Assembly: GCF_025961475.1 (NCBI RefSeq)
Contig: NZ_JAOQNS010000002.1
Location: 124,001-188,000, forward strand
DNA: 64,000 bases
Reading direction: 5' to 3'
Origin: Rhodobium gokarnense
GTDB lineage: Bacteria; Pseudomonadota; Alphaproteobacteria; Rhizobiales; Rhodobiaceae
Shown piece by piece: positions 1 to 8,857 of this stretch (positions are counted from its first letter, which is position 1; every line of letters starts with the position of its first letter). The position numbers and the translations under genes are program-made. Below the pieces are notes generated by a model. That model saw only the letters and a program-made list of their open reading frames with translations. It searched no databases and was not told the origin of the DNA.

Positions 1-521
1 TCGCCATGGCCGTCGAAGAGGAGGCTTGAGAGCCGCCGGTTGAGGAACTCCACGCCCGAGCCGATCGAGCGCGATTCCCGCATCTTGAAGAATTCGCGAG
101 TGAACGGCTCGAAATCGATTTCCAGCGTCCACTCGTCCTCGCGCGGACCGGTGCCGAGGGCCAGCTTCTCCATGCATTGCAGGTAGGTGTCGGCCGACAC
201 CTCTTCGACGTCGAGCGTGTTGAGATGGATGCGCACATAGGCCCAGCGCGCGATCCGCATCCGGAGCGACAGGTAGAACCAGTCGCCGTCGCGGGCCGCC
301 TCCTGGGCCTTTTCCAGCGTCTTGACGAGCAGCGTGTCCTGGATCGACGTGCCGTCCTGCGTTTCCTCGTCCGGCATCGACCGCAAGGCGTCGAGCAGGT
401 CGGAGCGCAGCATGAAGCGGCGATCGAGAGAGTTGATGTGGTGTAGGACCATGTGCGTTGCCGGCCGGTGTTCATCGACAAAGGCCTTGAGGTCTTCGAC
501 CACGCCGTTTTGGATGCTCAT
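1..521 (-). CDS. sus: Sucrose synthase, N-terminal part (runs off left edge)
   Basis: Sucrose synthase reversibly makes sucrose from NDP-glucose and fructose. Only the first 173 residues are in the window; the glycosyltransferase part lies beyond base 1. The visible part begins MSIQNGVVEDLKAF and matches the N-terminal regulatory region of bacterial and plant sucrose synthases, most clearly in the block LEIDFEPF followed by ESRSIGSGVEFLNRRLSS, which is diagnostic of the family. The ATG at 521 has GGGAG a few bases upstream. It lies downstream of the sucrose-phosphate synthase gene on the same strand with a 292-bp gap, so the two form a sucrose-metabolism pair. The identity is solid although most of the protein is not visible. 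Confidence 0.9.
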   Translation of the reverse strand, partial: MSIQNGVVEDLKAFVDEHRPATHMVLHHINSLDRRFMLRSDLLDALRSMPDEETQDGTSIQDTLLVKTLEKAQEAARDGDWFYLSLRMRIARWAYVRIHLNTLDVEEVSADTYLQCMEKLALGTGPREDEWTLEIDFEPFTREFFKMRESRSIGSGVEFLNRRLSSLLFDGHG

Positions 522-813
522 ATCCGCTCCCGTTCTATGGACCAGAGATTGGTTGGAAGGACCGCGACCGCGGTGCCGTATGCGGCATGGCCGGGAAGGC
601 CGACGCCGGCATATGGCGGAATGTCTCATCCCTTACATAGGCAAGGGCGGTGCGGTTGTCGAATGCCGCCCCGAAGGGACGACGGTGCCCGTCTGGGTTG
701 TTCGGTTTTGCTTGGCCGGAGCCGGACGGTTCAGGAAGATGTCATGCCGCCTTGGGGCCAGAACCCGATTCGTGGAGGGACGGCACCGGTGCATGCCAGG
801 AGGCGCCCGGCGC

Positions 814-3009
814 TCATGTCTCCGCGCTTTCCGTTTCCTTTTCCTCCGGCTCCGGTGCCCGGCATTCACCAAAGAAGTCGTAATGGTCGATGGCTTCCAG
901 GATGCCGCGGGCGAAGGGCTGGGTGGCGAAATAGATGCGCTCCAGGTCGACGAGCTGCGACAGCTCCTCGTCGTGGCGGTTGGCGACCACGGCGGCCAGG
1001 GTGTTGCCGCGCATCATGTCCTCGTCGGCGCCGGAGCCGCCGGCGACCAGCGTCTGGTCGATCGGAATGCCCCAGCGGTCGGTGACGTAGCGCACGGCAA
1101 GGCCCTTGGTCGCCCGGATCGGCAGGATGTCGAGGAACTGGCCGAAGGACAGCATGATGTTCACCGCCATTTCCTCGCGGTGCATCAGGCTGTTGAGCTC
1201 GTCCATGGAGGGCGCGACGCTGGGATCGTAATAGTAGCTGATCTTGAACCAGCTCTGTTCGGCCGGCGGCTGCAGGGCGAGGCCCGGCGTGTCGGCAAGG
1301 AGTTTACGCACCTTGCGCGGCATCCAGTGGTGGTCGATATGGCGCGCCCAGGCAATGTCGGCGGTCAGGTCCGGCGCATAGTGGATCTGGGTGCCGCCGG
1401 AGGTGATCAGCACGTCCGGCTCGGGGATCTTGTTGCGGCGCAGCGCCCGGAGCGCGCTGTCCAGCCGGCGCCCGGTGGCGATCCCGAAGCTCGCCGTCGA
1501 CCGGTTGCGGCGCATCTGTTCCACGAACTCCGGCAGCGAATCCGGGTCGCCGAGGAGGTTCTGGTCGAGATCGGTGAAGATCGCCCGGTCGCGGTAGAAC
1601 GAACCCTTGCGCCGCAATTCGGGCCGGAACAACAGGCCCGAGCGGTCGATGACCGGCACCGCCTCGTCGAGATAGGTCCGCGAATGGGCCTCCCAGGAAT
1701 AGTGCGTCCTGACGCCCTTGACGCCGTTGCTGGCGTAGGTCTCCCAGACGTCGTCGTCTTCCAGCACCTTGCGGATCGCCTCGGTGATGGCGTCGGTGTC
1801 GAGGACGTCGACGAGGAGCCCGTTGTCGCAATTGCCGATGATGTCGCGCGGACCGCCATCCTCTGTGGCGACGATGGGAATGCCGCTCGCAGCCGCCTCG
1901 ATCAGGGTCAGGCCGAAGGGTTCGGTCAGCGCCGGGTTGACGAAGACGCCCTTGCGCGCCGAGGCGAGCCGGTAGATCACCGGGACGTCGTCGGACTTGT
2001 GCCGTTTCGGATATGCGACCTTGCCGTAGAGGTCGTAGCGGTCGAAGAGGAGCAGCAGGTCGGTCAGCACCTCCTGCGCGCCGTCATCCATGTCGGCGAT
2101 GTCCTCGCGGTTGCCGGCGACGATGACGAGGTTGGCAAGCTCCTGCAGCTCCGGGCTTTCGCCATAGGCGGTGACGAGGCCGGAAATGTTCTTGCGCGCA
2201 TCGGGCCGCGAAAGGGCGAGGATGAAGGGCTTGTCCGGCTCGTTCAGGAACCGGTCGATTTCCGCGGTGATCGGGGCCTTTCGCGGGTCGCCGTCGGCCT
2301 CGGACGGCGGATAGAAACGGTTGAGGTCGGCGCCCGGCGGGATCACTCGCATCTGTTCGGGCTGGTAGTGGTCGTAGAGCGCGTACTGCTCCTCGATCTC
2401 CTGGTGGGTGCTGGTGATCACGCGTTCCGCCGTCGCCAGCGTGTTCTCCTCCGCCTCGATCCGCCGGCTCATATTGTAGCGGGCTTCGATCTGCTCGCGC
2501 GACAGGCCGGTCGCCAGCAGCCGGCGCCGCTTGACCCGGCCGAGCGAATGGCCGGTGTGGATAAGCGGCACGCCGAGAATGTGCGCCAGCCGCGTGCCGA
2601 CATAGCCGCCGTCCGCGTAGTGGCTGTGCAGGAGATCGGGCGTGCGCCCCTCGGCGCGGAAATGGGCGAGCGCGTTGTCGACGAAATTGTCGAGGTGGTC
2701 CCAGAGGTGCTCCTTGTAGAGATATTCCTCGGACGGGCCGGCATCGATGCGGACGATGCGCACATTGTCGCCGATCTCCTCGATCGGCTCGCCATAGTCG
2801 GCATCGACGGCGGGGTCGGCGACGAGCCGGGTGAAGAGGTCGACCTTGCCGACCTCCTTCATGCGGCTGAGGGCCTCGACGAGTTCGACGACGTATTTCG
2901 TCTGCCCGCCGGTGTCGGCGTCTCGTCCGAGTTCAAGATTCTGGCCGCGGATCAGTCCGTGAACGCTCAAATGAACGAGGTACAAGTCCCCTTCCTTGAT
3001 GTTTACCAC
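814..3009 (-). CDS. spsA: Sucrose-phosphate synthase with C-terminal sucrose-phosphatase-like HAD domain
   Basis: Makes sucrose-6-phosphate from UDP-glucose and fructose-6-phosphate, and possibly dephosphorylates it. The 731-residue protein has a GT-B glycosyltransferase domain at about residues 1-455. It carries the sucrose-synthase-type start (LYLVHLSVHGLIRGQNLELG), the HTGHSLGRVKR segment near 151-161 and the EPFGLTLIEAAASG acceptor/donor motif near 363-376. A HAD-IIB domain follows (about 473-710) with the nucleophile motif FTDLDQN (D480, D482), SGGTQ near 537, K635 and the acidic loop GGSGADEDM near 657-665. All HAD catalytic residues appear intact, so this may be a true bidomain SPS-SPP like some cyanobacterial and halophile enzymes (inference). 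Sucrose is often a compatible solute in such bacteria. It is the first gene of a pair with sus. Confidence 0.93.
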   Translation of the reverse strand: MVNIKEGDLYLVHLSVHGLIRGQNLELGRDADTGGQTKYVVELVEALSRMKEVGKVDLFTRLVADPAVDADYGEPIEEIGDNVRIVRIDAGPSEEYLYKEHLWDHLDNFVDNALAHFRAEGRTPDLLHSHYADGGYVGTRLAHILGVPLIHTGHSLGRVKRRRLLATGLSREQIEARYNMSRRIEAEENTLATAERVITSTHQEIEEQYALYDHYQPEQMRVIPPGADLNRFYPPSEADGDPRKAPITAEIDRFLNEPDKPFILALSRPDARKNISGLVTAYGESPELQELANLVIVAGNREDIADMDDGAQEVLTDLLLLFDRYDLYGKVAYPKRHKSDDVPVIYRLASARKGVFVNPALTEPFGLTLIEAAASGIPIVATEDGGPRDIIGNCDNGLLVDVLDTDAITEAIRKVLEDDDVWETYASNGVKGVRTHYSWEAHSRTYLDEAVPVIDRSGLLFRPELRRKGSFYRDRAIFTDLDQNLLGDPDSLPEFVEQMRRNRSTASFGIATGRRLDSALRALRRNKIPEPDVLITSGGTQIHYAPDLTADIAWARHIDHHWMPRKVRKLLADTPGLALQPPAEQSWFKISYYYDPSVAPSMDELNSLMHREEMAVNIMLSFGQFLDILPIRATKGLAVRYVTDRWGIPIDQTLVAGGSGADEDMMRGNTLAAVVANRHDEELSQLVDLERIYFATQPFARGILEAIDHYDFFGECRAPEPEEKETESAET

Positions 3010-3491
3010 GACTGATCAAGCTCCTTCTTGTCTTTGGCCCATCTTCTTGGGCCTGAGGGCAACGCGTTGGCGCCTTTTCCGGCAAGCCGGCGACCGGATC
3101 GTCCCTCTATGATACAGGATTCCTCGCCCCCGGTATAAAGCCTCGCCCGGCGTTTTGTCACGGCGTGCCGGAGAATCGGAGGCAAATCGCGGCTCGCAAG
3201 GAGCACTTCCGCCCGCAGGACGAAATGCTGCAGCGCCCGTTCGGTTCCGTCCCGGGCGGCAAAAATTTTTGCAGTGCAGCGAGGGGGCTGCGGGCGGCAA
3301 AAATCGTGTTGACTGGGGCCGCGGTTGGTTTAGTGAGCATGTCGGATCTTGGTCGCCGAGGCCAGGAGGACGGCTCGCGGAAAAGAGGGCACCGGACCCG
3401 CAAATTTTGGCGGCGACGGCAAGCGGCGGCCACCCTCGCAACCTCCATCAAGACATCCGTGATCAGGGTGTTTTCTGGAGCCGCTTATCCC
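3010..3491. other. Intergenic region between divergent spsA and the methyltransferase/ATP-grasp gene
   Basis: 482 bp holding both promoters. An ATG-initiated extension of the downstream gene reaches back to 3165, but its sequence is low-complexity and basic and does not look like a protein domain. The region contains a repeat/palindrome cluster at 3253-3304, listed separately. No RNA gene was recognised. Confidence 0.5.
3253..3304. promoter_or_regulatory. 14-bp direct repeat pair plus perfect palindrome (candidate operator)
   Basis: CGGGCGGCAAAAAT occurs at 3253-3266 and again, perfectly, at 3291-3304, with starts 38 bp apart. The first copy overlaps the perfect 14-bp palindrome GCAAAAATTTTTGC (3259-3272). 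TTGACT follows at 3308. Position upstream of the methyltransferase/ATP-grasp gene suggests a control region; the binding protein is unknown. Confidence 0.4.
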
Positions 3492-5441
3492 ATGTCGAAC
3501 CCGAATTCCCGCCTGCCGCGGGCGCCGTTGCCCCTGCCGCAGCGCACGCTCGGACCCGTCGCCGATCTGGAAGCCCATCTGCCGGAGGAATGGTGGCGGC
3601 GCCTGTTCAACGCGCTCTACATCAAGACCGATGGCGACGTGGTGGAGAACACGGAGAACACCCGCCGCGAGGTGGACTTTCTCCTGAAGGCCGCCGACGT
3701 CACGCCGGACAGCCGCATCCTCGACCTCTGCTGCGGCCAGGGGCGCCATTCGCTGGAGCTGGTGCGCCGCGGCTTTCGCCACGTCACCGGCCTCGACCGC
3801 TCGCGCTACCTCGTCCGGCTGGCAAGGAAGCGCGCCGCCGCCGAGGGGCTTTCCGCCACCTTCCGGGAAGGCGATGCCCGCAACCCGCGGCTCACCGCCG
3901 ACAGCTTCGACTGCATCACCATCCTCGGCAATTCCTTCGGCTATTTCTCCAGCCAGGACGACGACGCCAAGGTGCTGAGGAGCGCCGGCAAGCTCCTGAA
4001 GCCGTCCGGCACGCTCTATCTCGACCTGTCCGACGGCGACTGGATCAAGATCCACTACGAGCCGCGCTCCTGGGAGTGGATCGATGGCCATCACTTCGTC
4101 TGCCGCGAGCGCTCGCTGTCGTCGGACGGCAACCGGCTGATCTCGCGCGAGGTCATCGTCCATGACGAACTCGGCGTCCTGGCCGACCAGTTCTATGCCG
4201 AACGGCTCTACACCCGCGAAACCCTGACGGAGTTGCTGGAAGCCTGCGGCTACCGCGACATCCGCTATCACGGCCAGATGGAATCGCTCTCCGACCGCGA
4301 CCAGGACCTCGGCATGATGGCCCGGCGCATGGTGCTGACGGCGCTGGCGCCGGTGAAGGCGAAAAAGACCCGCAAGCCGCGTACGACGCTCAACGTCACG
4401 GTTCTCCTCGGCGACCCGCGCCTTCCGGATACCGTCAAGCGCGACGGCCGCTTCAACGAGGAGGACATGGAGACGATCCGGCTCCTCAAGGAGGCGCTCA
4501 CCGACATCGGCCGTCTCGATGTCACCTATCTCGACAACCACGCGACCCTGGAGCGGGACCTCTCGGACCTTTCCACCGACCTCGTCCTCAATCTCTGCGA
4601 CGAGGGCTTCAACAACGATCCCTTCAAGGAGCTGCACGTCCCGGCGCTGCTGGAAATGGTCGGCCTGCCCTATACCGGCGCGCCGCCGCGCTGCCTTGCC
4701 AACTGCTACGACAAGGGGCTGGTGCGCGCCGTCGCCGCCCAGCTCGACGTGCCGGTACCGCTGGAAACCTATATCCGCCCCGGCGACCAGGGCGCGACGA
4801 TGCCCTCCGTCTTCCCGGCGCTCCTGAAACCGAATTTCGGCGACAGCAGCGAGGGCATCACGCGAGACGCGGTGGTCTCCAACCAGCAGGAACTGCTTGC
4901 CTATCTCGATGGCCTCCGGGCGCTCTTTCCCGACAATCCGGTGCTGGTGCAGGAGTTTTTGTCCGGCGGCGAATACAGCGTCGGCCTGATCGGCAATCCG
5001 GACCGGGGCCTGCGCGCCCTGCCGCTGCTGGAGGTCGACTATTCCGGCCTCGACCCGGCGCTGCCGCAGATCCTCTGCTACGAATCCAAATGGCACCCGG
5101 AGAGCCCCTACTGGACGCGCATCAGATACCGCGAGGCAACGCTTGCCGACCAGGATCAGGCGATGCTGATCGACCACTCCATGCGCCTGTTCGAGCGCCT
5201 CGGCTGCCGCGACTACGCCCGCTTCGACTTCCGCGCTGACGCGGCCGGCACCATCAAGCTGCTTGAGGTCAATCCGAACCCCGGCTGGTGCTGGGACGGC
5301 AAGCAGAACCTGATGGCCGGCTTCGCCGGCATGTCCTATGCGGAGCTTCTGGAAGCCATCATCGGCGCCGCGGAGGAGCGTCTCGGCCTCAATGGCCGGC
5401 GCCGGCCCGAGAAGGTGGGCGCGGCGCGGGCAAAAAACTAG
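3492..5441 (+). CDS. SAM-dependent methyltransferase fused to D-Ala-D-Ala-ligase-like ATP-grasp enzyme
   Basis: 649-residue two-domain protein of unknown substrate. Residues about 30-285 are a class I methyltransferase: the SAM motif LDLCCGQGRH lies at 78-86, followed by an acidic GLDRS strand end near 100-104 and EGDARN near 126. Residues about 298-635 are an ATP-grasp ligase like D-alanine-D-alanine ligase: LNLCDEG near 367, PYTG at 393-396, K408, KPNFGDSSEGI near 446-456 and the metal-binding EVNPNPG near 592-598. ATP-grasp ligases join a carboxylate to an amine or similar nucleophile, so the fusion probably makes and methylates a small peptide-like or amino-acid product (inference). The start at 3492 was preferred because the upstream extension is basic and low-complexity; another ATG is at 3342. 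It overlaps the tail of the L,D-transpeptidase gene by 4 bp. Confidence 0.85.
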   Translation: MSNPNSRLPRAPLPLPQRTLGPVADLEAHLPEEWWRRLFNALYIKTDGDVVENTENTRREVDFLLKAADVTPDSRILDLCCGQGRHSLELVRRGFRHVTGLDRSRYLVRLARKRAAAEGLSATFREGDARNPRLTADSFDCITILGNSFGYFSSQDDDAKVLRSAGKLLKPSGTLYLDLSDGDWIKIHYEPRSWEWIDGHHFVCRERSLSSDGNRLISREVIVHDELGVLADQFYAERLYTRETLTELLEACGYRDIRYHGQMESLSDRDQDLGMMARRMVLTALAPVKAKKTRKPRTTLNVTVLLGDPRLPDTVKRDGRFNEEDMETIRLLKEALTDIGRLDVTYLDNHATLERDLSDLSTDLVLNLCDEGFNNDPFKELHVPALLEMVGLPYTGAPPRCLANCYDKGLVRAVAAQLDVPVPLETYIRPGDQGATMPSVFPALLKPNFGDSSEGITRDAVVSNQQELLAYLDGLRALFPDNPVLVQEFLSGGEYSVGLIGNPDRGLRALPLLEVDYSGLDPALPQILCYESKWHPESPYWTRIRYREATLADQDQAMLIDHSMRLFERLGCRDYARFDFRADAAGTIKLLEVNPNPGWCWDGKQNLMAGFAGMSYAELLEAIIGAAEERLGLNGRRRPEKVGAARAKN

Positions 5442-6661
5442 TTCTGCGCCAGCGTCGGTAGCTTCGGCTGGACGATGAAGTCGGTGCCGCGGCCGGTCTC
5501 GCGGCCGATGCCGTCATCGGTGATGACGAGCGAGGAGCCGGGCATCAGCGCCTCGGAGATGCGGGCACGAAGATCGTCCGGGATGTCGATCCGGTCGAGC
5601 GCCTCGCGCGGGCTGGAGATGTGGCTCCCCGCGACCGTCAGCGCCATCCAGGAGACGTTGGTCTCGCCGGGCTGGAAATCCGCGATCGAGAAGACGTGGG
5701 TGCCGAGCGGCGCCTCGACGTCGCGGATCTGCACCGGCGCATCGAACAGCGGCTTGCGGTTCTGGCGCACATAGAGGTGACCCTTGATGTCCGGCCGGCC
5801 GACCGCCTTGTGCAGCGCGGCGACGAGTTCGTCCGTGACCATGCCGGTCGGGGCAACGCCCGTGGCGCGCTGGAACGACTGGATCGCGCCGCCCGTATTG
5901 CCGCCGAGATAGCCGTCGATCTCGCCCGGGTCGTGGCCGAGTTCCTTCAGCATCGACTGGATGTCCATCATCCGCTGGCGCCCGGTGCGCCGCGTGACAA
6001 GAATCCTGAGCGGCTTGGTCGAGCGGTTCTGGTAGCGCGCCATGCGGTCGACGAGATATTCGAAATCGGCAAGCGCGACATGCGGCGGCACGGCCTCCGC
6101 ATCGCCCGGCTCCTCGTGCGAGGAGACGACCGCGTCCGGCGCTACGGGCTGGAACAGGTTTGCGTCGTGGATCGGCGTCAGCCGCGCCGGCTCGGCGGTG
6201 AGGATGACGTCGGCGCCGACCTCGGTCATGCCGAACAGCTTCTGCGCAAACGGCTTCGGCAGCCGGATGCAGCCATGGGAGGCCGGATAGTTCGGCACGT
6301 GGCCGGCATGCAGCGCGATGCCCGACCAGGTGATGCGCTGCATGAACGGCATCGGCGCGCCGCTATAGATGTTGGAGCGGTGCCATTTGCGCTTTTCCAG
6401 GATGCTGTAGACGCCGACGGGGGTCGCATGGCCGGGCTTTCCCGACGAGATCCGCGAAGAGGTGACCAGCTTCAGCCCACGATAGACGTCGACCCGCTGT
6501 TCGGACCGCGAGATGACGAGGCGCAGACGCCCGGCTTCGGCGATGTCGCCGGCATCCTTGGCCGTTTCCGCCGCAAGGGTGGGGCCGGACGCCATCAGCG
6601 CCGTCGCCGCAAGGCAAAAGGCGGGAAGGAAAGGGGTATACCGGTGGTGCCGTCGGGTCAT
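5438..6661 (-). CDS. L,D-transpeptidase (YkuD/ErfK family) with peptidoglycan-binding domain
   Basis: Secreted peptidoglycan cross-linking enzyme, or one that attaches proteins to the wall. The 407-residue protein starts with a signal peptide (RHHR then a hydrophobic run to about 30, ending TLAAE). The YkuD catalytic domain covers about 44-157, with H118 and the active-site block SHGCIRLP (H129, C131). A peptidoglycan-binding motif follows at about 228-285 (DIQSMLKELGHDPGEIDGYLG). The C-terminal part (about 290-400) contains a SSLVITDDGIGRETGRGTDF block typical of a rhizobial subgroup of these enzymes. It is transcribed divergently from the allantoicase gene and ends tail-to-tail with the methyltransferase/ATP-grasp gene. 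Confidence 0.92.
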   Translation of the reverse strand: MTRRHHRYTPFLPAFCLAATALMASGPTLAAETAKDAGDIAEAGRLRLVISRSEQRVDVYRGLKLVTSSRISSGKPGHATPVGVYSILEKRKWHRSNIYSGAPMPFMQRITWSGIALHAGHVPNYPASHGCIRLPKPFAQKLFGMTEVGADVILTAEPARLTPIHDANLFQPVAPDAVVSSHEEPGDAEAVPPHVALADFEYLVDRMARYQNRSTKPLRILVTRRTGRQRMMDIQSMLKELGHDPGEIDGYLGGNTGGAIQSFQRATGVAPTGMVTDELVAALHKAVGRPDIKGHLYVRQNRKPLFDAPVQIRDVEAPLGTHVFSIADFQPGETNVSWMALTVAGSHISSPREALDRIDIPDDLRARISEALMPGSSLVITDDGIGRETGRGTDFIVQPKLPTLAQN

Positions 6662-7015
6662 GATCGAATCCGCTCGTGTTGCGCTCAGGTCGTTGCCATC
6701 GGGCTTGTTGGTGTTTCGTCGCTAGGGATAGCCATACAACTGAATTACCACGGTATTCAGTGCTGCATATCACACAAAAGATTTATTTGCGCCGCATTTG
6801 CGCAATGATATGGCCCTGAAACCTAACGGAAAAGGACGCCCTTGCAGCTTTCCGGATACACTGTTGCAGAAAAACCTTAAGGAACCGCGACAGCAGGTGT
6901 CGTGTCCGAATTCGGACATGCGGGGCGGCGAGGCGGGTTTGCCCCTTGTCTCCCTGGCCGTTCCTGCTATTCCCGACCCCGTCGGCCGATGCCGCAACCA
7001 ACCGCAGGACGTCCC
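6662..7015. other. Intergenic region between divergent L,D-transpeptidase and allantoicase genes
   Basis: 354 bp, AT-richer around 6730-6810, with promoters expected for both directions. It contains the inverted repeat at 6740-6760 listed separately, and two TTTGCGC copies near 6785-6805. No small gene is convincing. Confidence 0.5.
6740..6760. promoter_or_regulatory. Imperfect 21-bp palindrome, candidate operator for purine genes or ldt
   Basis: CTGAAT-tACC-ac-GGT-ATTCAG has perfect 6-bp outer arms and 3-bp inner arms, offset by one base. It lies between divergent genes 79 bp from the L,D-transpeptidase start and about 255 bp from the allantoicase start. The regulator is unknown. Confidence 0.35.
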
Positions 7016-8020
7016 ATGGCAGAGATCATCGCCGCCGCCGCAACGCTTCCGGACTGGGCCGAAGGCACCGTCAACCTTGCCTCGCCGCGCCTCGGCAGTG
7101 CGACCGTTGCCTGCTCCGACGATTCCTTTGCCGTCATGGGCCGGATGCTCACTGAGGCCGCCCCCGTCTTCAAGCCGGACGTCTACGACGACTTCGGCAA
7201 ATGGATGGACGGCTGGGAGACCAAGCGCCGGCGCGACACCGGACACGACTGGTGCATCGTGAAGCTCGGCGCGCGGGGACAAATCCGCGGCGTCGACATC
7301 GACACCTCCCACTTCACCGGCAATTTTCCTCCGGCTGCTTCTCTCTGGGCGTCGGACGCCGAGACGCTGCCGGAGGGCGACGCCGGCTGGACGGAAATTC
7401 TCTCTTCCACGCCGCTCGGCCCCTCGGCGCACCATTTCGCCGAGGTCCAGAATGCCGGCCCCTGGCGCTGGCTCCGGCTCAACATCTTTCCCGACGGCGG
7501 CATCGCCCGGCTCCGGGTCTACGGAACCGTCGTCGCCGACTGGTCCGGCGACGCAACGGCCGAGCTTTCGGCGTTGAAGAACGGCGGCCGCATCGTCGCC
7601 TACAACGATGCCCATTTCGGCAACGTCCAGGCGATCCTGACGGAAGGCCGCGGCGCCAACATGGGCGACGGCTGGGAGACGCGGCGTCGCCGCGAGCCCG
7701 GCAACGACTGGATCATCGTGCAACTCGGCGCTGCCGGCATTGTCGAGAAGATCGAGGTCGACACGGCCCATTTCCGCGGCAACTACCCGGACCGCTGCTC
7801 GCTGCAGGCGATGCTGGCCGGCGCCCATGACGATGCCGCGATCACCGTCCAGTCCGTCAACTGGCCGCTCCTGATGGGCGAGAAAAAGCTTCAGGCCGAC
7901 ACGGTGCACACCTTCGAGGCCGCGGACCTTGCCGACCTCGGCCCTGTCAGCCACGTCAAGCTCAACATCTTTCCCGACGGCGGCATCAGCCGGCTGCGCA
8001 TCTTCGGCAAAAAGGCATGA
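7016..8020 (+). CDS. alc: Allantoicase
   Basis: Hydrolyses allantoate to ureidoglycolate and urea. The 334-residue protein is of normal size and contains the two internal allantoicase repeats. The first has GWETKRRRDTGHDWCIVKLG and LNIFPDGGIARLRVYG; the second has GWETRRRREPGNDWIIVQLG and LNIFPDGGISRLRIFG. The ATG at 7016 was chosen (MAEIIAAAATLPDWAEG, a family-like N-terminus) because an AGGA lies about 8 bases upstream; an in-frame ATG also exists at 6989. The stop overlaps the start of the ureidoglycolate lyase gene by 4 bp (ATGA), so the two are translationally coupled and run consecutive pathway steps. Confidence 0.95.
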   Translation: MAEIIAAAATLPDWAEGTVNLASPRLGSATVACSDDSFAVMGRMLTEAAPVFKPDVYDDFGKWMDGWETKRRRDTGHDWCIVKLGARGQIRGVDIDTSHFTGNFPPAASLWASDAETLPEGDAGWTEILSSTPLGPSAHHFAEVQNAGPWRWLRLNIFPDGGIARLRVYGTVVADWSGDATAELSALKNGGRIVAYNDAHFGNVQAILTEGRGANMGDGWETRRRREPGNDWIIVQLGAAGIVEKIEVDTAHFRGNYPDRCSLQAMLAGAHDDAAITVQSVNWPLLMGEKKLQADTVHTFEAADLADLGPVSHVKLNIFPDGGISRLRIFGKKA

Positions 8021-8496
8021 GGGACCTCGTTCCCGAACCGCTGACGCGCGACGCCTTCGCGCCCTTCGGCACGGTGATCGAGACGGCGGGTGCCAAGTCG
8101 TTCCAGATCAACGAGGGCTTCGCCACCCGCTACCACGCCCTCGCCAGCGCCGACCCCGGCGACGGGGGCACGGCGATCCTCTCCATTTTCCGCGGCCGAC
8201 GCCGCCCCGATCCGATCCGCATCGCCATGCTGGAACGCCACCCGCTGGCCAGCCAGGCGTTCGTGCCGCTCTCGGCCCATGACTGGCTCGTCGTCGTCGC
8301 CGAGGAACCGCGCGCGGAGTCCCTGCGCTGCTTCCATGCCCGCGGCGATCAGGGCGTCCAGTACGCCCGCGGTGTCTGGCACCACCCGCTCCTGGTGCTC
8401 GCCCCAGAGCAGGATTTTCTCGTCGTCGACCGAGATGGGCCGGGCGGGAACCTTGAGGAGCGCACCCTCGACGCGGAGGCATATGTGCGGATTTAG
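8017..8496 (+). CDS. allA: Ureidoglycolate lyase
   Basis: Splits ureidoglycolate into glyoxylate and urea, the last step of the purine island. The 159-residue protein matches the family in length and in its cupin-like pattern: an N-terminal EPLTRDAFAPFGTVIE segment, LERHPLASQAFVPL, GVQYARGVWHHPLL (the typical histidine-containing block) and a C-terminal DFLVVDRDG. It starts with an ATG that shares four bases with the allantoicase stop. Confidence 0.94.
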   Translation: MRDLVPEPLTRDAFAPFGTVIETAGAKSFQINEGFATRYHALASADPGDGGTAILSIFRGRRRPDPIRIAMLERHPLASQAFVPLSAHDWLVVVAEEPRAESLRCFHARGDQGVQYARGVWHHPLLVLAPEQDFLVVDRDGPGGNLEERTLDAEAYVRI

Positions 8497-8562
8497 TTTG
8501 CTCGGAAGCCGCTTCGCAGACAACGCCGCCGCCGTCTCGGCGTAAGGCCCGTCACGGGCATA

Positions 8563-8832
8563 ACACTCAGCCGTCGCCCCGGGTGAGCGTAGCGAGGCCC
8601 GGGGTCCAATGCCCCTGTCCACACGGTATGCCTTCGGCGAGCGCAAAGTCCGCGTCTGGATTGCTTCGCTTGCGCTCGCAATGACGGGAATTGGCTATTT
8701 TCTCAGGAATTTCAACGTCATCGCGAGGAGCCGAAGGCGACGCGGCGATCCAGCAAACGGTTGCCACGGGCTACGGCGTCGATAGGGACATTGGATACCG
8801 GGTCTCCGCTGCGCTCCGCCCGGCATGACGGG
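8563..8832. repeat. Composite intergenic palindromic repeats (types A and B)
   Basis: The 361-bp gap after allA is mostly repeat DNA. A GC-rich type B element begins with the CCCCGGG/CCCGGGG stem (8577-8604), continues with the GCCCCTGTCCACACGGTATGCC core and closes with a CGGCATGACGG end near 8820. A type A element lies inside it: CTCGCAATGACG (8675-8686) pairs with CGTCATCGCGAG (8716-8727) across a 29-bp loop, one mismatch. The same elements recur at 15083-15170, 29683-29805 and 29888-30686. It lies downstream of both flanking convergent genes, so it may act as a terminator. Confidence 0.75.
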
Positions 8833-8857
8833 AGAGGGGGACGCCCGCCCCCCGAAT

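Noticed and set aside
322-3015. Open frame of 897 codons on the plus strand
   Set aside because: Antisense shadow of spsA and of the sucrose synthase start; no motif, while the minus-strand genes show full catalytic motifs.
3165-3491. 109-residue N-terminal extension of the methyltransferase/ATP-grasp protein
   Set aside because: Arg/Lys-rich and without domain character; it overlaps the likely promoter elements at 3253-3304. The methyltransferase domain needs only the ATG at 3492.
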